A stretch of 64,000 nucleotides of DNA from Planctomycetota bacterium (lineage in GTDB: Bacteria > Planctomycetota > Planctomycetia > Pirellulales > Lacipirellulaceae): assembly GCA_029259915.1 (NCBI GenBank), contig JAJDED010000004.1, positions 62,001 to 126,000 on the forward strand. The letters run 5' to 3'. A program made the translations under genes and the position numbers. The notes under the pieces were generated by a model, which was not told the DNA's origin, made no database searches, and saw only the letters and a list, made by a program, of their open reading frames with translations. Below are positions 46,265-56,978 of this stretch, piece after piece. Position 1 is the first letter of the stretch, and each line of letters starts with the position of its first letter.

Positions 46265-46987
46265 TTACTCTGCCTGCAGGCGACGGATCCGAATGTCTTG
46301 ATACCACACCGGATTGCCGTGATCCTGCAAGGCGATGTGTCCTTCACGGTTTTTGGCGAACTTCGGCCAATCAGCAAATTTGCTTTTCTTCAATTGTCGC
46401 TGCCAATCTTCGCTGCCGATTTCTGCCGAGACAATCTGCTTGCCATTGAGCCAATGCTCAATGTGATTGCCCCTGACTACGATGCGCGAATGATTCCACT
46501 CGCCCGCTGGTAGCACAGCCTGCTCGCTGGGAGCATAAAGCGCGTACAAAGCGCCGGCAGAAGTGCTAGCCACTTTCCCATCGTGATGCGCAGCATCGTC
46601 TAAAATCTGAAATTCTGGACCGGAAAAATATGCCGCCTTGTCCCCTGTTGAAACTCGATACATAACTCCGCTATTCCCTCCCGAGGAAATCTTCCACTCC
46701 AACTCCAGTTCGAAGTCGGCAAATTTTTCAACCGTGATCAAATCGTCACCACCACCGACTCGGCTCAGGACGCCATATTCAACTTTCCATCCACTCGGCC
46801 AAGCCGGGTCCTTGTAACCACGCCACAGCTTCTCATATCCTTCACCCAGTAGAGGTTGGTATGTTTGGTCCGACAACTCAATGAATTGGGCATGGCTAGG
46901 GTAAACGCAGCAAGTAGCAACCAATATAAATAGGATCCTGCCAGCTCGTAAAAAAGGCTTCTTGTGGAATAAGCATTTTTTCGACAT
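46265..46987 (-). CDS. DUF1080 protein (3-keto-disaccharide hydrolase domain)
   Basis: 240 residues from ATG 46987; the long upstream extension overlaps the divergent gene. A signal peptide ends about SHA at 33. The concanavalin-like DUF1080 fold shows WKVEYGVLSRVGGGDDLITVEKFADFELELEWKIS, GGNSGVMYRVS and a C-terminal EGHIALQDHGNPVWYQDIRIR motif. The family includes 3-keto-glycoside hydrolases and is expanded in planctomycetes. It is probably periplasmic. Confidence 0.88.
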   Translation of the reverse strand: MSKKCLFHKKPFLRAGRILFILVATCCVYPSHAQFIELSDQTYQPLLGEGYEKLWRGYKDPAWPSGWKVEYGVLSRVGGGDDLITVEKFADFELELEWKISSGGNSGVMYRVSTGDKAAYFSGPEFQILDDAAHHDGKVASTSAGALYALYAPSEQAVLPAGEWNHSRIVVRGNHIEHWLNGKQIVSAEIGSEDWQRQLKKSKFADWPKFAKNREGHIALQDHGNPVWYQDIRIRRLQAE

Positions 46988-47108
46988 AAGTGAATCTCGC
47001 AGGATTTGGAAATTCGAAGATTCGGTATTGGGCCGTAAAACTCCAACGATTCTAATGCTCCGGCACGCTTGGCACAAAGGGGCTGTCCGCAGGCAGCAAG
47101 AGGAACCA

Positions 47109-48014
47109 TTGACAGCTAACTTTCCCATCGATCTGGCAACCGCACTATGGCTCGGTTTTACCGGCGCTTGTATCGGCAGTTTTCTCAACGTGGTTGCCTA
47201 TCGCATGCCGCTGGGAATGTCGATCGTGTGGAAGCCGTCGCACTGCCCCCGCTGCCAACACACGATTCGAGCCCGGGACAACGTCCCGGTGCTAGGATGG
47301 CTCTGGCTGAGGGGGAAATGTCGCGACTGTGCCGAGCCGATTTCGCCTCGTTACGCCATCGTCGAAGCGATGATGGGTGCCGCTTTTTTTGTTCTTGCGT
47401 ATGTCGAACTCTTCAGCGGAGGCGCGAATCTCCCCGGCGGGCCGATATTGCCATGGACCGGCGCGCTCGACAATGTCTGGAATCCCCTTTGGCCCGTGAT
47501 TGGCGTTTATGCCTATCACTGCACGCTCTTGAGCTTCTTGATGTGCGTGGCGCTCATCGATCAGGACCGCAGGCGGGTGCCATTGCGGCTGTTGTTGTTT
47601 GCCGGTGTAGTGGCGATCTGCTGTGCGGCTACGTTCGAGTTCCTCTATCCACTGCGAGGATGGACCGGGCTCTCCTCGAATGTTCAAGCGATTGTTGATG
47701 CGGGAGTAGGAGCGTTTACCGCTTCGCTGTTCGGCCTGACGATTGTACTCTTGGGTGCGACTGCATTGCGACTCAGCGAACAAGCAAAGCGACACGTACA
47801 CGCGACCAACTGCGGCACGGCAATCGCGGGCGGATTTCTCGGTTTGAAGGCTGCTCTGGTTCTTTGGTTGTTGTGGGGGATCGGGGTGGCTGTCGTAAGA
47901 CTTCGCAATAAAAAACCAGAACGCCAATATCTCTCGATATTGTGGCCGCTCTGGTTTGCATCGTTGGGCCTCGTACTATTCTGGCAACAGATAGCCGACT
48001 TTCTACCGCTGTAG
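47109..48014 (+). CDS. Prepilin-peptidase-like protein lacking a catalytic Asp
   Basis: 301 residues from TTG 47109 with AAGAGGAA just before; earlier in-frame starts (46962, ATG 47055) are alternatives. The N-terminal domain is intact: GSFLNVVAYRMP, then zinc-type cysteines CPRCQ and CRDCAEP. About seven helices follow. The first aspartyl motif is present (VALIDQDRRRVP). The second, normally GxGDxK, reads GGFLGLK, so the aspartate is lost. The gene may encode an inactive or altered enzyme. Confidence 0.72.
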   Translation: MTANFPIDLATALWLGFTGACIGSFLNVVAYRMPLGMSIVWKPSHCPRCQHTIRARDNVPVLGWLWLRGKCRDCAEPISPRYAIVEAMMGAAFFVLAYVELFSGGANLPGGPILPWTGALDNVWNPLWPVIGVYAYHCTLLSFLMCVALIDQDRRRVPLRLLLFAGVVAICCAATFEFLYPLRGWTGLSSNVQAIVDAGVGAFTASLFGLTIVLLGATALRLSEQAKRHVHATNCGTAIAGGFLGLKAALVLWLLWGIGVAVVRLRNKKPERQYLSILWPLWFASLGLVLFWQQIADFLPL

Positions 48015-48040
48015 GCAACTCGATATCTCTTGCAACACAG

Positions 48041-49069
<1,029 letters not shown>

Positions 49070-49179
49070 TTATCCACGATTGAAGCGAATGATAGGTTTC
49101 GGACTTCCATTATGTGAGATCAAGCCCATAAAATCTACAGGTTGAGTGCATCACTACCTGCAATGAGTCGAATAATTCA

Positions 49180-49608
49180 ATGCCATCCAACGAACCTAAA
49201 ATGGCGCTGGGTCCCTTCCAGTTCCGCCCTGCCAATGTGCGTGTGCAGGGAAAACCTCCGATCGACGATTGGCAAGGTCCGCTGCAATTTGCCCTATGGT
49301 GCCAGCGCGCCAGCCCTTGGTGGATTGGCGACATGATCAACGCAGGCGAGGACATGTACGGCGAGGAGTTCGGCGCAGCCTGCGGCGAGACGCTTTCTAC
49401 CGAAATGGTCAGCCGCTATGCGTCGGTGGCGCGCCGCGTTCCAGCGCAGAATCGCCGACCCGCACTTTCGTGGTCGGCCCACGCGGCCGTGGCACGGTTG
49501 ACACATGCCCAACAGCGCCGATTCTTGGCAGAGGCGGAACGCAAAGGTTGGAATAGCGACGAACTACGCAAGAAAGTGCAAGCGTTTGTCAAATCAAACA
49601 AAGCTTAG
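49180..49608 (+). CDS. Small helical protein, possibly DNA-binding
   Basis: 142 residues. The helical core FALWCQRASPWWIGDMINAGEDMYGEEFGAACGETLSTEMVSRYASVARRVP and the segment LSWSAHAAVARLTHAQQRRFLAEAERKGWNSDELRKKV resemble KorB/ParB-like or plasmid-type helix-turn-helix proteins of unknown role. No signal peptide or membrane helix is present. The start could also be ATG 49201. It stands alone between hemB and the mocA-like gene. Confidence 0.5.
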   Translation: MPSNEPKMALGPFQFRPANVRVQGKPPIDDWQGPLQFALWCQRASPWWIGDMINAGEDMYGEEFGAACGETLSTEMVSRYASVARRVPAQNRRPALSWSAHAAVARLTHAQQRRFLAEAERKGWNSDELRKKVQAFVKSNKA

Positions 49609-49628
49609 CTGACTTTGCAAATTTTATT

Positions 49629-49760
49629 AACCACAAAGGCACGAAGGCACAAGGAATAAAATTATGATTGATGATTTCTGAATTATGTTGGGCTGACTCC
49701 CTGTTTCATCATTCATCAATCATAAATCCAAACGCTTTGTGTCTTCGTGCCTTTGTGGTT
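49629..49760. repeat. Large palindrome, CACAAAG family (element C)
   Basis: Left arm AACCACAAAGGCACGAAG from 49629; right arm CTTTGTGTCTTCGTGCCT from about 49735, ending in TGTGGTT at 49760. Inner blocks GATTGATGATT and TTCATCATTCATCAATC also pair, so the whole forms a long two-part hairpin. It sits just before the 3' end of the mocA-like gene. Confidence 0.8.
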
Positions 49761-49775
49761 CAATTCTGCATAGTG

Positions 49776-50375
49776 CTAATCGGCAAGTGAATCGATGTCC
49801 TGAATTACGCGATGATCGTCGAGGGGCAGACGAACGCAACACTGTGGATGATCCTCCCAGTATTGCCGCAAACCCTGCGGGCAGTCGGTCTCCAGCAGAT
49901 GTTGGCCAATCTTTGCTGGAATCAACACCGGATGCCCCCCCTGCCCTTGATACTCCGGAAGAATAGCGCGCTCGGCGTCATCGTCTGCAGCGGCTAAAAT
50001 CTTCTCAAGCGTTTCCAGTAAGATCTCAGGATGATCGCCAGGGTGCAACAGCAGCGGTGCATCCTGATACAAACTAAGTGCCGCAGAAATTCCCGCTCGC
50101 ACCGATTCGAACATTGGTGCGTCGGGATCGCTTTGCACTTGCAGAAACCGACGTGGACGCAACACATCAGCAACTTCCTCGGCACGATGCCCCAGCACGA
50201 CAATCATCGCATCGCACACGGGCGAAATCGCATCATACGCGGCTGCCACCAACGTTTTTTCACCCTCTGCCGTGGGCCATGGATAAAACTGCTTGGCACC
50301 GTTCATCCGGTGGCCACGCCCTGCGGCTAAAAGAACGCCTATGGGCCGGCATTGAACAGGTTTCTCAATAGGCAT
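49776..50375 (-). CDS. MocA-like molybdopterin nucleotidyltransferase
   Basis: 199 residues. The NTP loop GVLLAAGRGHRMNGAKQFYP and the HPGDHPEIL segment (metal-binding aspartate) place it among MobA/MocA-like enzymes; the latter make molybdopterin cytosine dinucleotide for xanthine-dehydrogenase-type enzymes. Its ATG lies 10 bases after the stop of the Mo hydroxylase gene, so the two form an operon. In related gene sets the corresponding protein is YgfJ/MocA, giving a clear functional link. Confidence 0.8.
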   Translation of the reverse strand: MPIEKPVQCRPIGVLLAAGRGHRMNGAKQFYPWPTAEGEKTLVAAAYDAISPVCDAMIVVLGHRAEEVADVLRPRRFLQVQSDPDAPMFESVRAGISAALSLYQDAPLLLHPGDHPEILLETLEKILAAADDDAERAILPEYQGQGGHPVLIPAKIGQHLLETDCPQGLRQYWEDHPQCCVRLPLDDHRVIQDIDSLAD

Positions 50376-50385
50376 GGAGATTTTT

Positions 50386-53055
50386 CTACTTCCCGTTCCT
50401 GCTGACCTGCGGTTTGGTAATCGCTAGCGCCGCGGGTGAATCGCTCATTGGCAAGCGACGGCGTACAACTCCGTCGTAGCGGTATAGTGCGCCAGCGATA
50501 GCCGGGGCGGTCGGCACCAGGCCAATCTCGCCGACGCCTCGCGCTCCAAACGGACATTCGGGATCTTCCTCTTCGACGAAAATCAATTCCATTTCAGGCA
50601 TCTGATGCGCACGCAGCACGCCGCAATCGTTCATTTTTTTGGCCTGCACAACACCTTCCTCAACAGGAAAGTCTTCGGTCAACGCGTATCCGATGCCCAT
50701 GTGCAACGAACCGTACATTTGCCCCTGGAGATGGATTGGATTGATCACCCGGCCTACGTCGTGCGCGGCGATCATTTTTACGAGTTTCCCCTGGTCATCG
50801 AGAATGGCCACTTGGGTTGCGAAGCCGTAAGTAAGATGCGTCTTTGGCCCGCCCGGCTTGTCGACATCTTTACCAAGCTTGCTGGTGTAATTGCAAATCC
50901 ACTCGCCATGGAAAACGTGTCCGACTAAATCGGCCAAGGTCTGTCCGTTGTCCAGCGCGGCTTTGAGCGATTTGCCCGCCTCGGCGATCGCGTTGCCGGC
51001 CAACACTGTTCCGCGACTTGCGGTGGTTTGCCCACAGTCGAGCATCAGGCTCGTGTCGGTCGAAACCGTAAACTGATCGGGACTCAAGCCCGTTGCTTCC
51101 ACCGCAAATTGGATGCAGATGGTAAACAGTCCCTGTCCCATTTCGGTAAAGCCGGTGCGGATGTGTATGGTTTGGTCGTCCTCGACCGTAAAAGCCGCTC
51201 GGCCGATGTCGGGCATGCCATTGCCGATGCCGACATTTTTGATCCCGCACGCAATCCCCGCAAATTCGGCCCCTTTGAACTGCTCGCGAACCGCTTCAAG
51301 AGTTTTTCTCAGCCCGAACGGCTTGTCGAGAATCTGGCCCGTGGCGAACGCCTCGTTCGGTTCGAGGATATTGCGATCGCGTATGTCGTAGGCATCAATG
51401 CCCACTTTTTCCGCCAGCCGATCAAGCAATCCTTCGATGGCAAACGCGGCCTGGTTGGCACCAAATCCGCGCATCGCGCCGCAAGGCGGGTTGTTCGTGT
51501 AAACCGCGAGCGACTCCATGTCGATCGCCGGCACTCGGTACGGTCCCGTGCAGTGTCCGCCCGCACGTTCCAATACCTTGGCACCGACCGAGGCATAGGC
51601 TCCTTTGTCGCCGATGATGCGCGCCTTGACGGCCAAGATGTGGCCCTCGGCATCGCAGCCAATTTTGTACTCAAGTTCAATCGGATGACGCTTGGGATGA
51701 ATCCGAAAACTTTCGGGCCGGGTGAGCGTCATCTTCACCGGCTTGCCAAGGACCCAAGCCATCAGGGAAGTCTGGGCTTGGATCGACATATCTTCCTTGC
51801 CACCGAAGGCGCCGCCATTGCTCACCAACTCGACTTGGACGTCTAGCTTATTCACGCCCAGAACAGAAGAAATCTGACGCTGATCATCAAAAACGCCCTG
51901 CCCTTGGCTATAAACGTGCAGCGTCTGCTGTCCTTCACTTATCCGGGGCACTGCAAGGCAGGACTCCGGCTCCAGGAACAAATGCTCGATATGCTGGGTG
52001 CGGTAGGTGTCTTCGATCACATGCGCAGATTGCCGGAAACCCTCTTCGACATCCCCCCGCTTGAGTGCCGACTTGCTGAGCAAGTTGGATTCCCGCTGAG
52101 GGTGGACCAACGGGGCATCGGGCAACAACGCTTGACGGGGATCGGTCACCGGTTCGTGTACCTGGTACTCGACTTTGACGAGTGCCGCGGCACGGCGGGC
52201 CAAATGCTTGTCGTCCGCCACCACAGTGGCGATGATGTCGCCCGTACAACGAGTCTGCTCCCCAATCGCGACGAACACTGGCCAATCTTTTTCGATCAAA
52301 CCGACATAACGATCGCCCGGTACGTCGGCGGCAGTCACCACGCGATGCACTCCAGGCAGCGCTAACGCCTCGCCTGGATCGATACTCACGACGGTCGCAC
52401 GGGGATGGTCGGCCAAACGGGGCGCACCGTACAACATGCCGGGGACCGTCATGTCGTCGATAAATTTCCGATCGCCCAACACGGCATCGTGGCCCGTGTA
52501 TCGCGGCAGGCTGGTTCCCACTTTGCCGCTGAGCGATTCTGGCGACGCATCGGCGGGCGCTTCTCCCTGTCGCACGCGGCTGTATTGCTCAACACTGTCG
52601 ACAATTTGGGCGTAGCCCGTACAGCGACAAAGGTGCGGCTTGAGGCTTTTGGTAATCTCATCCCGCGAAGGTTCAGTGTTGTTCTGGCACAAGCCGACAG
52701 CCCGCATCGCCATTCCTGGAATGCAGAATCCACACTGCACGCCACCGCATTGGACGAACGATTCCGAAATTTGTTTGCGGTGTTCGTCGTCCAAACCTTC
52801 GAGCGTGGTGATCGTTTTGCCCTGGACTTTGGACGGCTTCAGGGCACACGCCAACACAGGTTTGCCGTCCAAGAGCACGGTGCAACAACCGCATTGTGCT
52901 TGTGGTTGGCAACCGTTTTTGGGCGAAGTGATGCCCAGCCGGTCGCGCAAAACGTCGAGCAAAGTGAGTTGATCGTCTTCGGATATCCGCAATTCAACGT
53001 CGGACCCATTGACGCAACACGACAATAAATGAGAAGACTCAGTAGGTGCTGACAC
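50386..53055 (-). CDS. xdhD: Xanthine-dehydrogenase-like molybdenum hydroxylase (XdhD/YgfN-type fusion)
   Basis: 889 residues from GTG 53055. The 2Fe-2S N-terminal domain has C49, C55, C58 and C70 for the first cluster, and C108, C111, C143 and C145 for the second. The Mo-cofactor domains follow directly: GGAFGGKEDMS, MRGFGANQAAFAIE and the catalytic glutamate in RGVGEIGLVPTAP. The FAD subunit of ordinary XDH is absent, as in the selenium-linked XdhD group. The likely substrate is a purine. It diverges from ygeY. Confidence 0.85.
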   Translation of the reverse strand: MSAPTESSHLLSCCVNGSDVELRISEDDQLTLLDVLRDRLGITSPKNGCQPQAQCGCCTVLLDGKPVLACALKPSKVQGKTITTLEGLDDEHRKQISESFVQCGGVQCGFCIPGMAMRAVGLCQNNTEPSRDEITKSLKPHLCRCTGYAQIVDSVEQYSRVRQGEAPADASPESLSGKVGTSLPRYTGHDAVLGDRKFIDDMTVPGMLYGAPRLADHPRATVVSIDPGEALALPGVHRVVTAADVPGDRYVGLIEKDWPVFVAIGEQTRCTGDIIATVVADDKHLARRAAALVKVEYQVHEPVTDPRQALLPDAPLVHPQRESNLLSKSALKRGDVEEGFRQSAHVIEDTYRTQHIEHLFLEPESCLAVPRISEGQQTLHVYSQGQGVFDDQRQISSVLGVNKLDVQVELVSNGGAFGGKEDMSIQAQTSLMAWVLGKPVKMTLTRPESFRIHPKRHPIELEYKIGCDAEGHILAVKARIIGDKGAYASVGAKVLERAGGHCTGPYRVPAIDMESLAVYTNNPPCGAMRGFGANQAAFAIEGLLDRLAEKVGIDAYDIRDRNILEPNEAFATGQILDKPFGLRKTLEAVREQFKGAEFAGIACGIKNVGIGNGMPDIGRAAFTVEDDQTIHIRTGFTEMGQGLFTICIQFAVEATGLSPDQFTVSTDTSLMLDCGQTTASRGTVLAGNAIAEAGKSLKAALDNGQTLADLVGHVFHGEWICNYTSKLGKDVDKPGGPKTHLTYGFATQVAILDDQGKLVKMIAAHDVGRVINPIHLQGQMYGSLHMGIGYALTEDFPVEEGVVQAKKMNDCGVLRAHQMPEMELIFVEEEDPECPFGARGVGEIGLVPTAPAIAGALYRYDGVVRRRLPMSDSPAALAITKPQVSRNGK

Positions 53056-53325
53056 GCAAGTTGGCCTCCAAAGGAAAACATTCTGGAGAATTCAGCAACG
53101 CCAAAGAGAAGCTCTCCCCAGGCAAAGCTGATTGGTAAGGTGGCCAACTTATGCCCGGCGTCGTCGCCGGACTCTCCTTCCACCGAGTACGATTTTCTCA
53201 CACACACGGAGACTATGCAAGCTCTGCTCGAAAATTCTGGTGTTCGAGTTCGGTTTGCACGGCTCCTACAAACAACAGAATCCACCATTTCGACCATTGT
53301 CCCGCTCTGCTAGATTAGGCCCACC

Positions 53326-54594
53326 ATGAAAGAAAAAACCAGCTTCCACGCTGCCGCAAAAAAATACGAAAAGAAAATGGTTCGCTTCCTCCGCGACCTG
53401 ATCGCGATCCCCTCGGAATCTGCCGAGGAAGGAAAAGTGATCAAACGCATCCAGCAAGAGATGAAGTCGACCGGTGCGTTTGACCGCATTTGGACCGACA
53501 AAATGGGCAATCTGTTTGGTCAAGTGGGTAAGCCGGGGCGCGGTAAGAAACTGATCGCCATCGACGCCCATGTCGACACGGTGGGTGTCGGCGATCTCTC
53601 GGAATGGAAACACGATCCCTACAAAGGAAAAGTAGCCGACGGCAAAGTTTGGGGACGCGGTGCTGGCGACCAAGAAGGGGCGGTGCCGGCAATGGTTTAC
53701 GCGGCCAAAATTATGCGCGATCTCAATGTCGACCTTACCGAATACTCTCTGCTGTTGACCTTTACGACGATGGAAGAAGATTGCGATGGGCTTTGCTGGC
53801 AATATATTGTCAACGAGGGAAAGATTCGCCCCGACGCCGTTGTGGTGACCGATTCGACCAACTGCTGGATTCTCCGCGGACACCGCGGGCGGATGGAAAT
53901 CGGCGTCACCTGCAAAGGCAAATCATGCCACGGCTCCATGCCCCACAAAGGGGACAACGCCGTTTACAAAATCGCTAAAGTCGCGCAGCAAATCGAGAAA
54001 CTCAATGGCCGACTCAAAAAGGATCCTTTTCTTGGTGCGGGGACAATCACCGTCAGCTACGTCGATTGCAAAACTCCCAGCCTCTGCGCCGTGCCGGGGC
54101 AGGCTTACATCCATCTCGATCGTCGGCTGACAGTGGGAGACAGCAAATCCTCTGCCGTGGCGGAAGTAAAAGATGCCGTAAAACGGGCCGGTGTGAAGGC
54201 CAAAGTCGAAGTCCTGCGGTACGACCGCCCGAGCTATACCGGCCTGACTTACGAAACAGAAAAATACTTCCCCACCTGGTGTGAGCCAGAAGATGCCCTG
54301 CAGGTGGAGGCGGCAATCAAAACGCATCGCGAAGTGCTCGGCAAGGCCCCGCTGGTGCATCGCTGGACCTTTAGCACCAACGCGGTATCGATTGCCGGGA
54401 TGTTCGGCATCCCCTGCGTCGGTTTTGGCCCTGCCCCTGAAAATGTGGCCCATACGGTCAACGACTCCGTGCCAATCAAACATCTGATCGACTGCGCAGC
54501 GTTCTACGCCGGCTACGGCCAAGCATATTGCGATTTAGCGGCAGGTCGTCCCCATAAAACTCCCATGAATTTCAAGCGCAAGAAAACAAACTGA
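53326..54594 (+). CDS. ygeY: YgeY-type M20 peptidase/deacylase
   Basis: 422 residues of the M20 metallohydrolase family. Metal motifs are DAHVDTVG, GRGAGDQEGAV and EEDCDGLCWQYI. The C-terminal RWTFSTNAVSIAGMFGIPCVGFGP with ENVAHTVNDSVPI is characteristic of the YgeY group. In the purine cluster YgeY is thought to act on a late intermediate. Divergent from the Mo hydroxylase gene across 270 bases that must contain two promoters. A large palindrome follows before ygeW. Confidence 0.86.
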   Translation: MKEKTSFHAAAKKYEKKMVRFLRDLIAIPSESAEEGKVIKRIQQEMKSTGAFDRIWTDKMGNLFGQVGKPGRGKKLIAIDAHVDTVGVGDLSEWKHDPYKGKVADGKVWGRGAGDQEGAVPAMVYAAKIMRDLNVDLTEYSLLLTFTTMEEDCDGLCWQYIVNEGKIRPDAVVVTDSTNCWILRGHRGRMEIGVTCKGKSCHGSMPHKGDNAVYKIAKVAQQIEKLNGRLKKDPFLGAGTITVSYVDCKTPSLCAVPGQAYIHLDRRLTVGDSKSSAVAEVKDAVKRAGVKAKVEVLRYDRPSYTGLTYETEKYFPTWCEPEDALQVEAAIKTHREVLGKAPLVHRWTFSTNAVSIAGMFGIPCVGFGPAPENVAHTVNDSVPIKHLIDCAAFYAGYGQAYCDLAAGRPHKTPMNFKRKKTN

Positions 54595-54601
54595 AAAAAT
54601 G

Positions 54602-54750
54602 AACCGCTAAGATCGCCAAGGACGCCAAGAAATGGTTGAAGAGGTCTGGAATCAGAGGTGGGAGGTCAGAAAACTGGCTCACAAGTCCCTTCCGACCCCT
54701 GACCTCCGACCTCTGTCCTCTAAGACGCTTTTGGCGTCCTTGGCGGTTTT
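54602..54750. repeat. Large palindrome, GCCAAGGACGCC family (element F)
   Basis: Left AACCGCTAAGATCGCCAAGG and GACGCCAAG from 54602; right TTGGCGTCCTTGGCGGTT ending 54750. Inner GAGGTCAGA/TCTGACCTC-type blocks also pair (GGAGGTCAG against CTGACCTCC). It lies between ygeY and ygeW. Confidence 0.78.
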
Positions 54751-54778
54751 CACTCTTAAAGATAAGAAAGGCTAATCG

Positions 54779-55810
54779 ATGCCATCACTCAAGGGCCGCG
54801 ACTATATCGAAACACAAGATCTGAGCCGTGAGGAGCTCGATCTACTGCTGGACACGACGACCGAACTGAAGGAAAAATTCCACCGCGGCGAACCCACTCT
54901 CCTATTGCCAAACCAAACGGGGTTTTTGCTGTTCTTCGACAAGTCGACGCGTACGCGAAACGCCTTCGAAGCAGGCATGACCCAATTGGGTGGGCACGCG
55001 CATTTTTTGGATGCCGACGTCACACAAATCAGCCACGGTGAAACCCCCGCCGACACGGGACGCATCCTGGCGTCGATGGGCCATGGCATTTGTATTCGGC
55101 ACGATCTGGTACTCGGCGAGGGGAACCGCTACATGCGAGAGATGTCCGAAGCAACCGACGTGCCGATTATCAACATGCAATGCGACGTCGATCACCCGAC
55201 ACAAACGCTGGCCGACCTGCAAACGATTCGCGAAAAGTTTGGCAACAATTTATCAGGGCTCAAAATTGCCGTCAGCTGGGCTTACGCCCCCTCCTACGCC
55301 AAACCGCTGAGCGTACCGCAAGGGTTGATCACCCTGATGACCCGATTCGGCATGCAAGTGTCGCTCGCGCATCCGCCGGGGTACAACCTGATCGAACGCA
55401 CCGTCGAAGATGCCCGCGCGAACGCTGCCACATCGGGCGGCTCGTTTGAAATTGTCGACGACATGGATACCGCTTTCCAGGACGCGGACATCGTCTATCC
55501 GAAAAGCTGGGGCGTGTACGACTTGATGGTTGCCCGACAAGCCGCCACAACACGTGAAGAAATCGATGAAAACCAGCGTGCCTGCCTGGCGATGAACGAC
55601 AAATACAAAGACTGGATTTGCGACGAACGACGGATGGGACTCGCCAAGGATTCGGCCGTGTACATGCACTGTTTACCAGCAGATCGCGGTGCGGAAGTAA
55701 CCGACGCGGTGATCGATGGGCCGCAATCGATCGTATTCCCAGAAGCAGAAAACCGCCTGCACACCGCCAAAGCGATCATGTCCTGCACGATGCGCGAGCG
55801 ACCCTTCTGA
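54779..55810 (+). CDS. ygeW: YgeW-type carbamoyltransferase
   Basis: 343 residues of the aspartate/ornithine carbamoyltransferase fold. Carbamoyl-phosphate binding is shown by DKSTRTRNAFE and the HPTQTLADL segment (QCDVDHPTQTLADL). The amino-acid side contains the HCLPADRGAEV motif. The N-terminal and loop patterns match YgeW rather than ArgF or PyrB. In the purine cluster it would release carbamoyl phosphate from an open-ring intermediate. Ribosome site AGAAAGG lies seven bases before the ATG. Confidence 0.87.
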   Translation: MPSLKGRDYIETQDLSREELDLLLDTTTELKEKFHRGEPTLLLPNQTGFLLFFDKSTRTRNAFEAGMTQLGGHAHFLDADVTQISHGETPADTGRILASMGHGICIRHDLVLGEGNRYMREMSEATDVPIINMQCDVDHPTQTLADLQTIREKFGNNLSGLKIAVSWAYAPSYAKPLSVPQGLITLMTRFGMQVSLAHPPGYNLIERTVEDARANAATSGGSFEIVDDMDTAFQDADIVYPKSWGVYDLMVARQAATTREEIDENQRACLAMNDKYKDWICDERRMGLAKDSAVYMHCLPADRGAEVTDAVIDGPQSIVFPEAENRLHTAKAIMSCTMRERPF

Positions 55811-55821
55811 TCCAGATTTTT

Positions 55822-55963
55822 CACCACAAAGGCACGAAGACACAAAGTTTTTAGATTGATGATTGCTGATTGATGAGTAATGTTGGGCGGGATTCCCTAA
55901 TTCATCACTCATCAATCAGCAATCATATATTTCTTTTCTTTGTGTCTTCGTGCCTTAGTGGTT
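55822..55963. repeat. Large palindrome, CACAAAG family (element D)
   Basis: Left CACCACAAAGGCACGAAGA from 55822; right CTTTGTGTCTTCGTGCCT ending GTGGTT at 55963. The inner GATTGCTGATTGATGAGT pairs with ACTCATCAATCAGCAATC, so almost the whole element is base-paired. It lies between ygeW and the carbamate kinase gene. Confidence 0.85.
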
Positions 55964-56009
55964 CAATCTGAAATATAAAATCTCCCCGATGTCTGGAGCC
56001 TGAAACGCC

Positions 56010-56972
56010 ATGTCCACCGTGTCGAAGAGATTGGTGGTCGCCCTGGGTGGCAACGCGATTAGTACTCCCAACAAGCAAGGGACTGTCGACGAACAGTTTG
56101 CACAAACTCGCCAATCTGCTCGCCTCTTATGCGACGCGATAGTCGAAGGCCACCAACTTGTAATCACACATGGCAACGGCCCCCAGGTGGGCAATGTGCT
56201 GCGCCGCGTGGAACTCGCCCGCACGGAACTTTACCCTATCCCGCTAGAAATCTGCGTTGCCGATACCCAAGCCGGCATGGGCTACATGATCGCCCAATGC
56301 GTGATGAACGAACTCGCCGAACGGGGCCAACCGCAAATCGTCTCCACGTTGGTTAGCACTGTGCTGGTTGATCGGAACGATCCAGCTTTTGTCTCGCCAA
56401 CCAAACCGATTGGTCCCCGCTTGGACCGCGCCATCGCAGAAGCCCACCAGCTGGAAGACGGTTGGGAAATACAGCAAGTGGATGATAAAATCTTTCGACG
56501 CATTGTGCCGTCGCCTCGGCCACTGGAAATCCTGGAAATTGAAACCATCCGGCGAATCGTCGAAGCGAATGAATTAGTCGTTTGTTGCGGCGGGGGCGGC
56601 ATACCGGTCTGCCGAGATGCCCAGGGGCAAACTAGTGGTGCGGCCGCGGTAATCGACAAAGATCTTACTACGGTCTTGCTCGCCCAAGAATTAGGAATCG
56701 ATACCGTAGTGATTCTCACTTCCGTAGAACATGTCTGCCTCAATTTTGGGAAGCCGAATCAACGTGAACTGAAGCAGATCACTCTGTTCGAAGCCAAAAG
56801 ACACTTGGAAACGGGGCAATTTCCCGAGGGATCGATGCGTCCCAAGATCGAAGCGGCCATCGAGTTTCTCGAACGTTCGCCCTCAGCCCAACCGCTCATA
56901 ATTATCGCAAGCTTGGAAAAGTTTCCCGAAGCACTGGCCGGCAATAGCGGGACGCGTGTTGTGCGGGAGTAA
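56010..56972 (+). CDS. arcC: Carbamate kinase
   Basis: 320 residues of the amino-acid-kinase fold. N-terminal ALGGNAISTP and HGNGPQVGNVLRR are the phosphate and substrate motifs; CCGGGGIPV and KIEAAIEF follow. It converts carbamoyl phosphate and ADP to ATP, carbon dioxide and ammonia. With YgeW next to it, it gives an energy-yielding end step for a ureido compound. In E. coli the equivalent in this gene set is YqeA. Confidence 0.9.
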   Translation: MSTVSKRLVVALGGNAISTPNKQGTVDEQFAQTRQSARLLCDAIVEGHQLVITHGNGPQVGNVLRRVELARTELYPIPLEICVADTQAGMGYMIAQCVMNELAERGQPQIVSTLVSTVLVDRNDPAFVSPTKPIGPRLDRAIAEAHQLEDGWEIQQVDDKIFRRIVPSPRPLEILEIETIRRIVEANELVVCCGGGGIPVCRDAQGQTSGAAAVIDKDLTTVLLAQELGIDTVVILTSVEHVCLNFGKPNQRELKQITLFEAKRHLETGQFPEGSMRPKIEAAIEFLERSPSAQPLIIIASLEKFPEALAGNSGTRVVRE

Positions 56973-56978
56973 ACCGGA

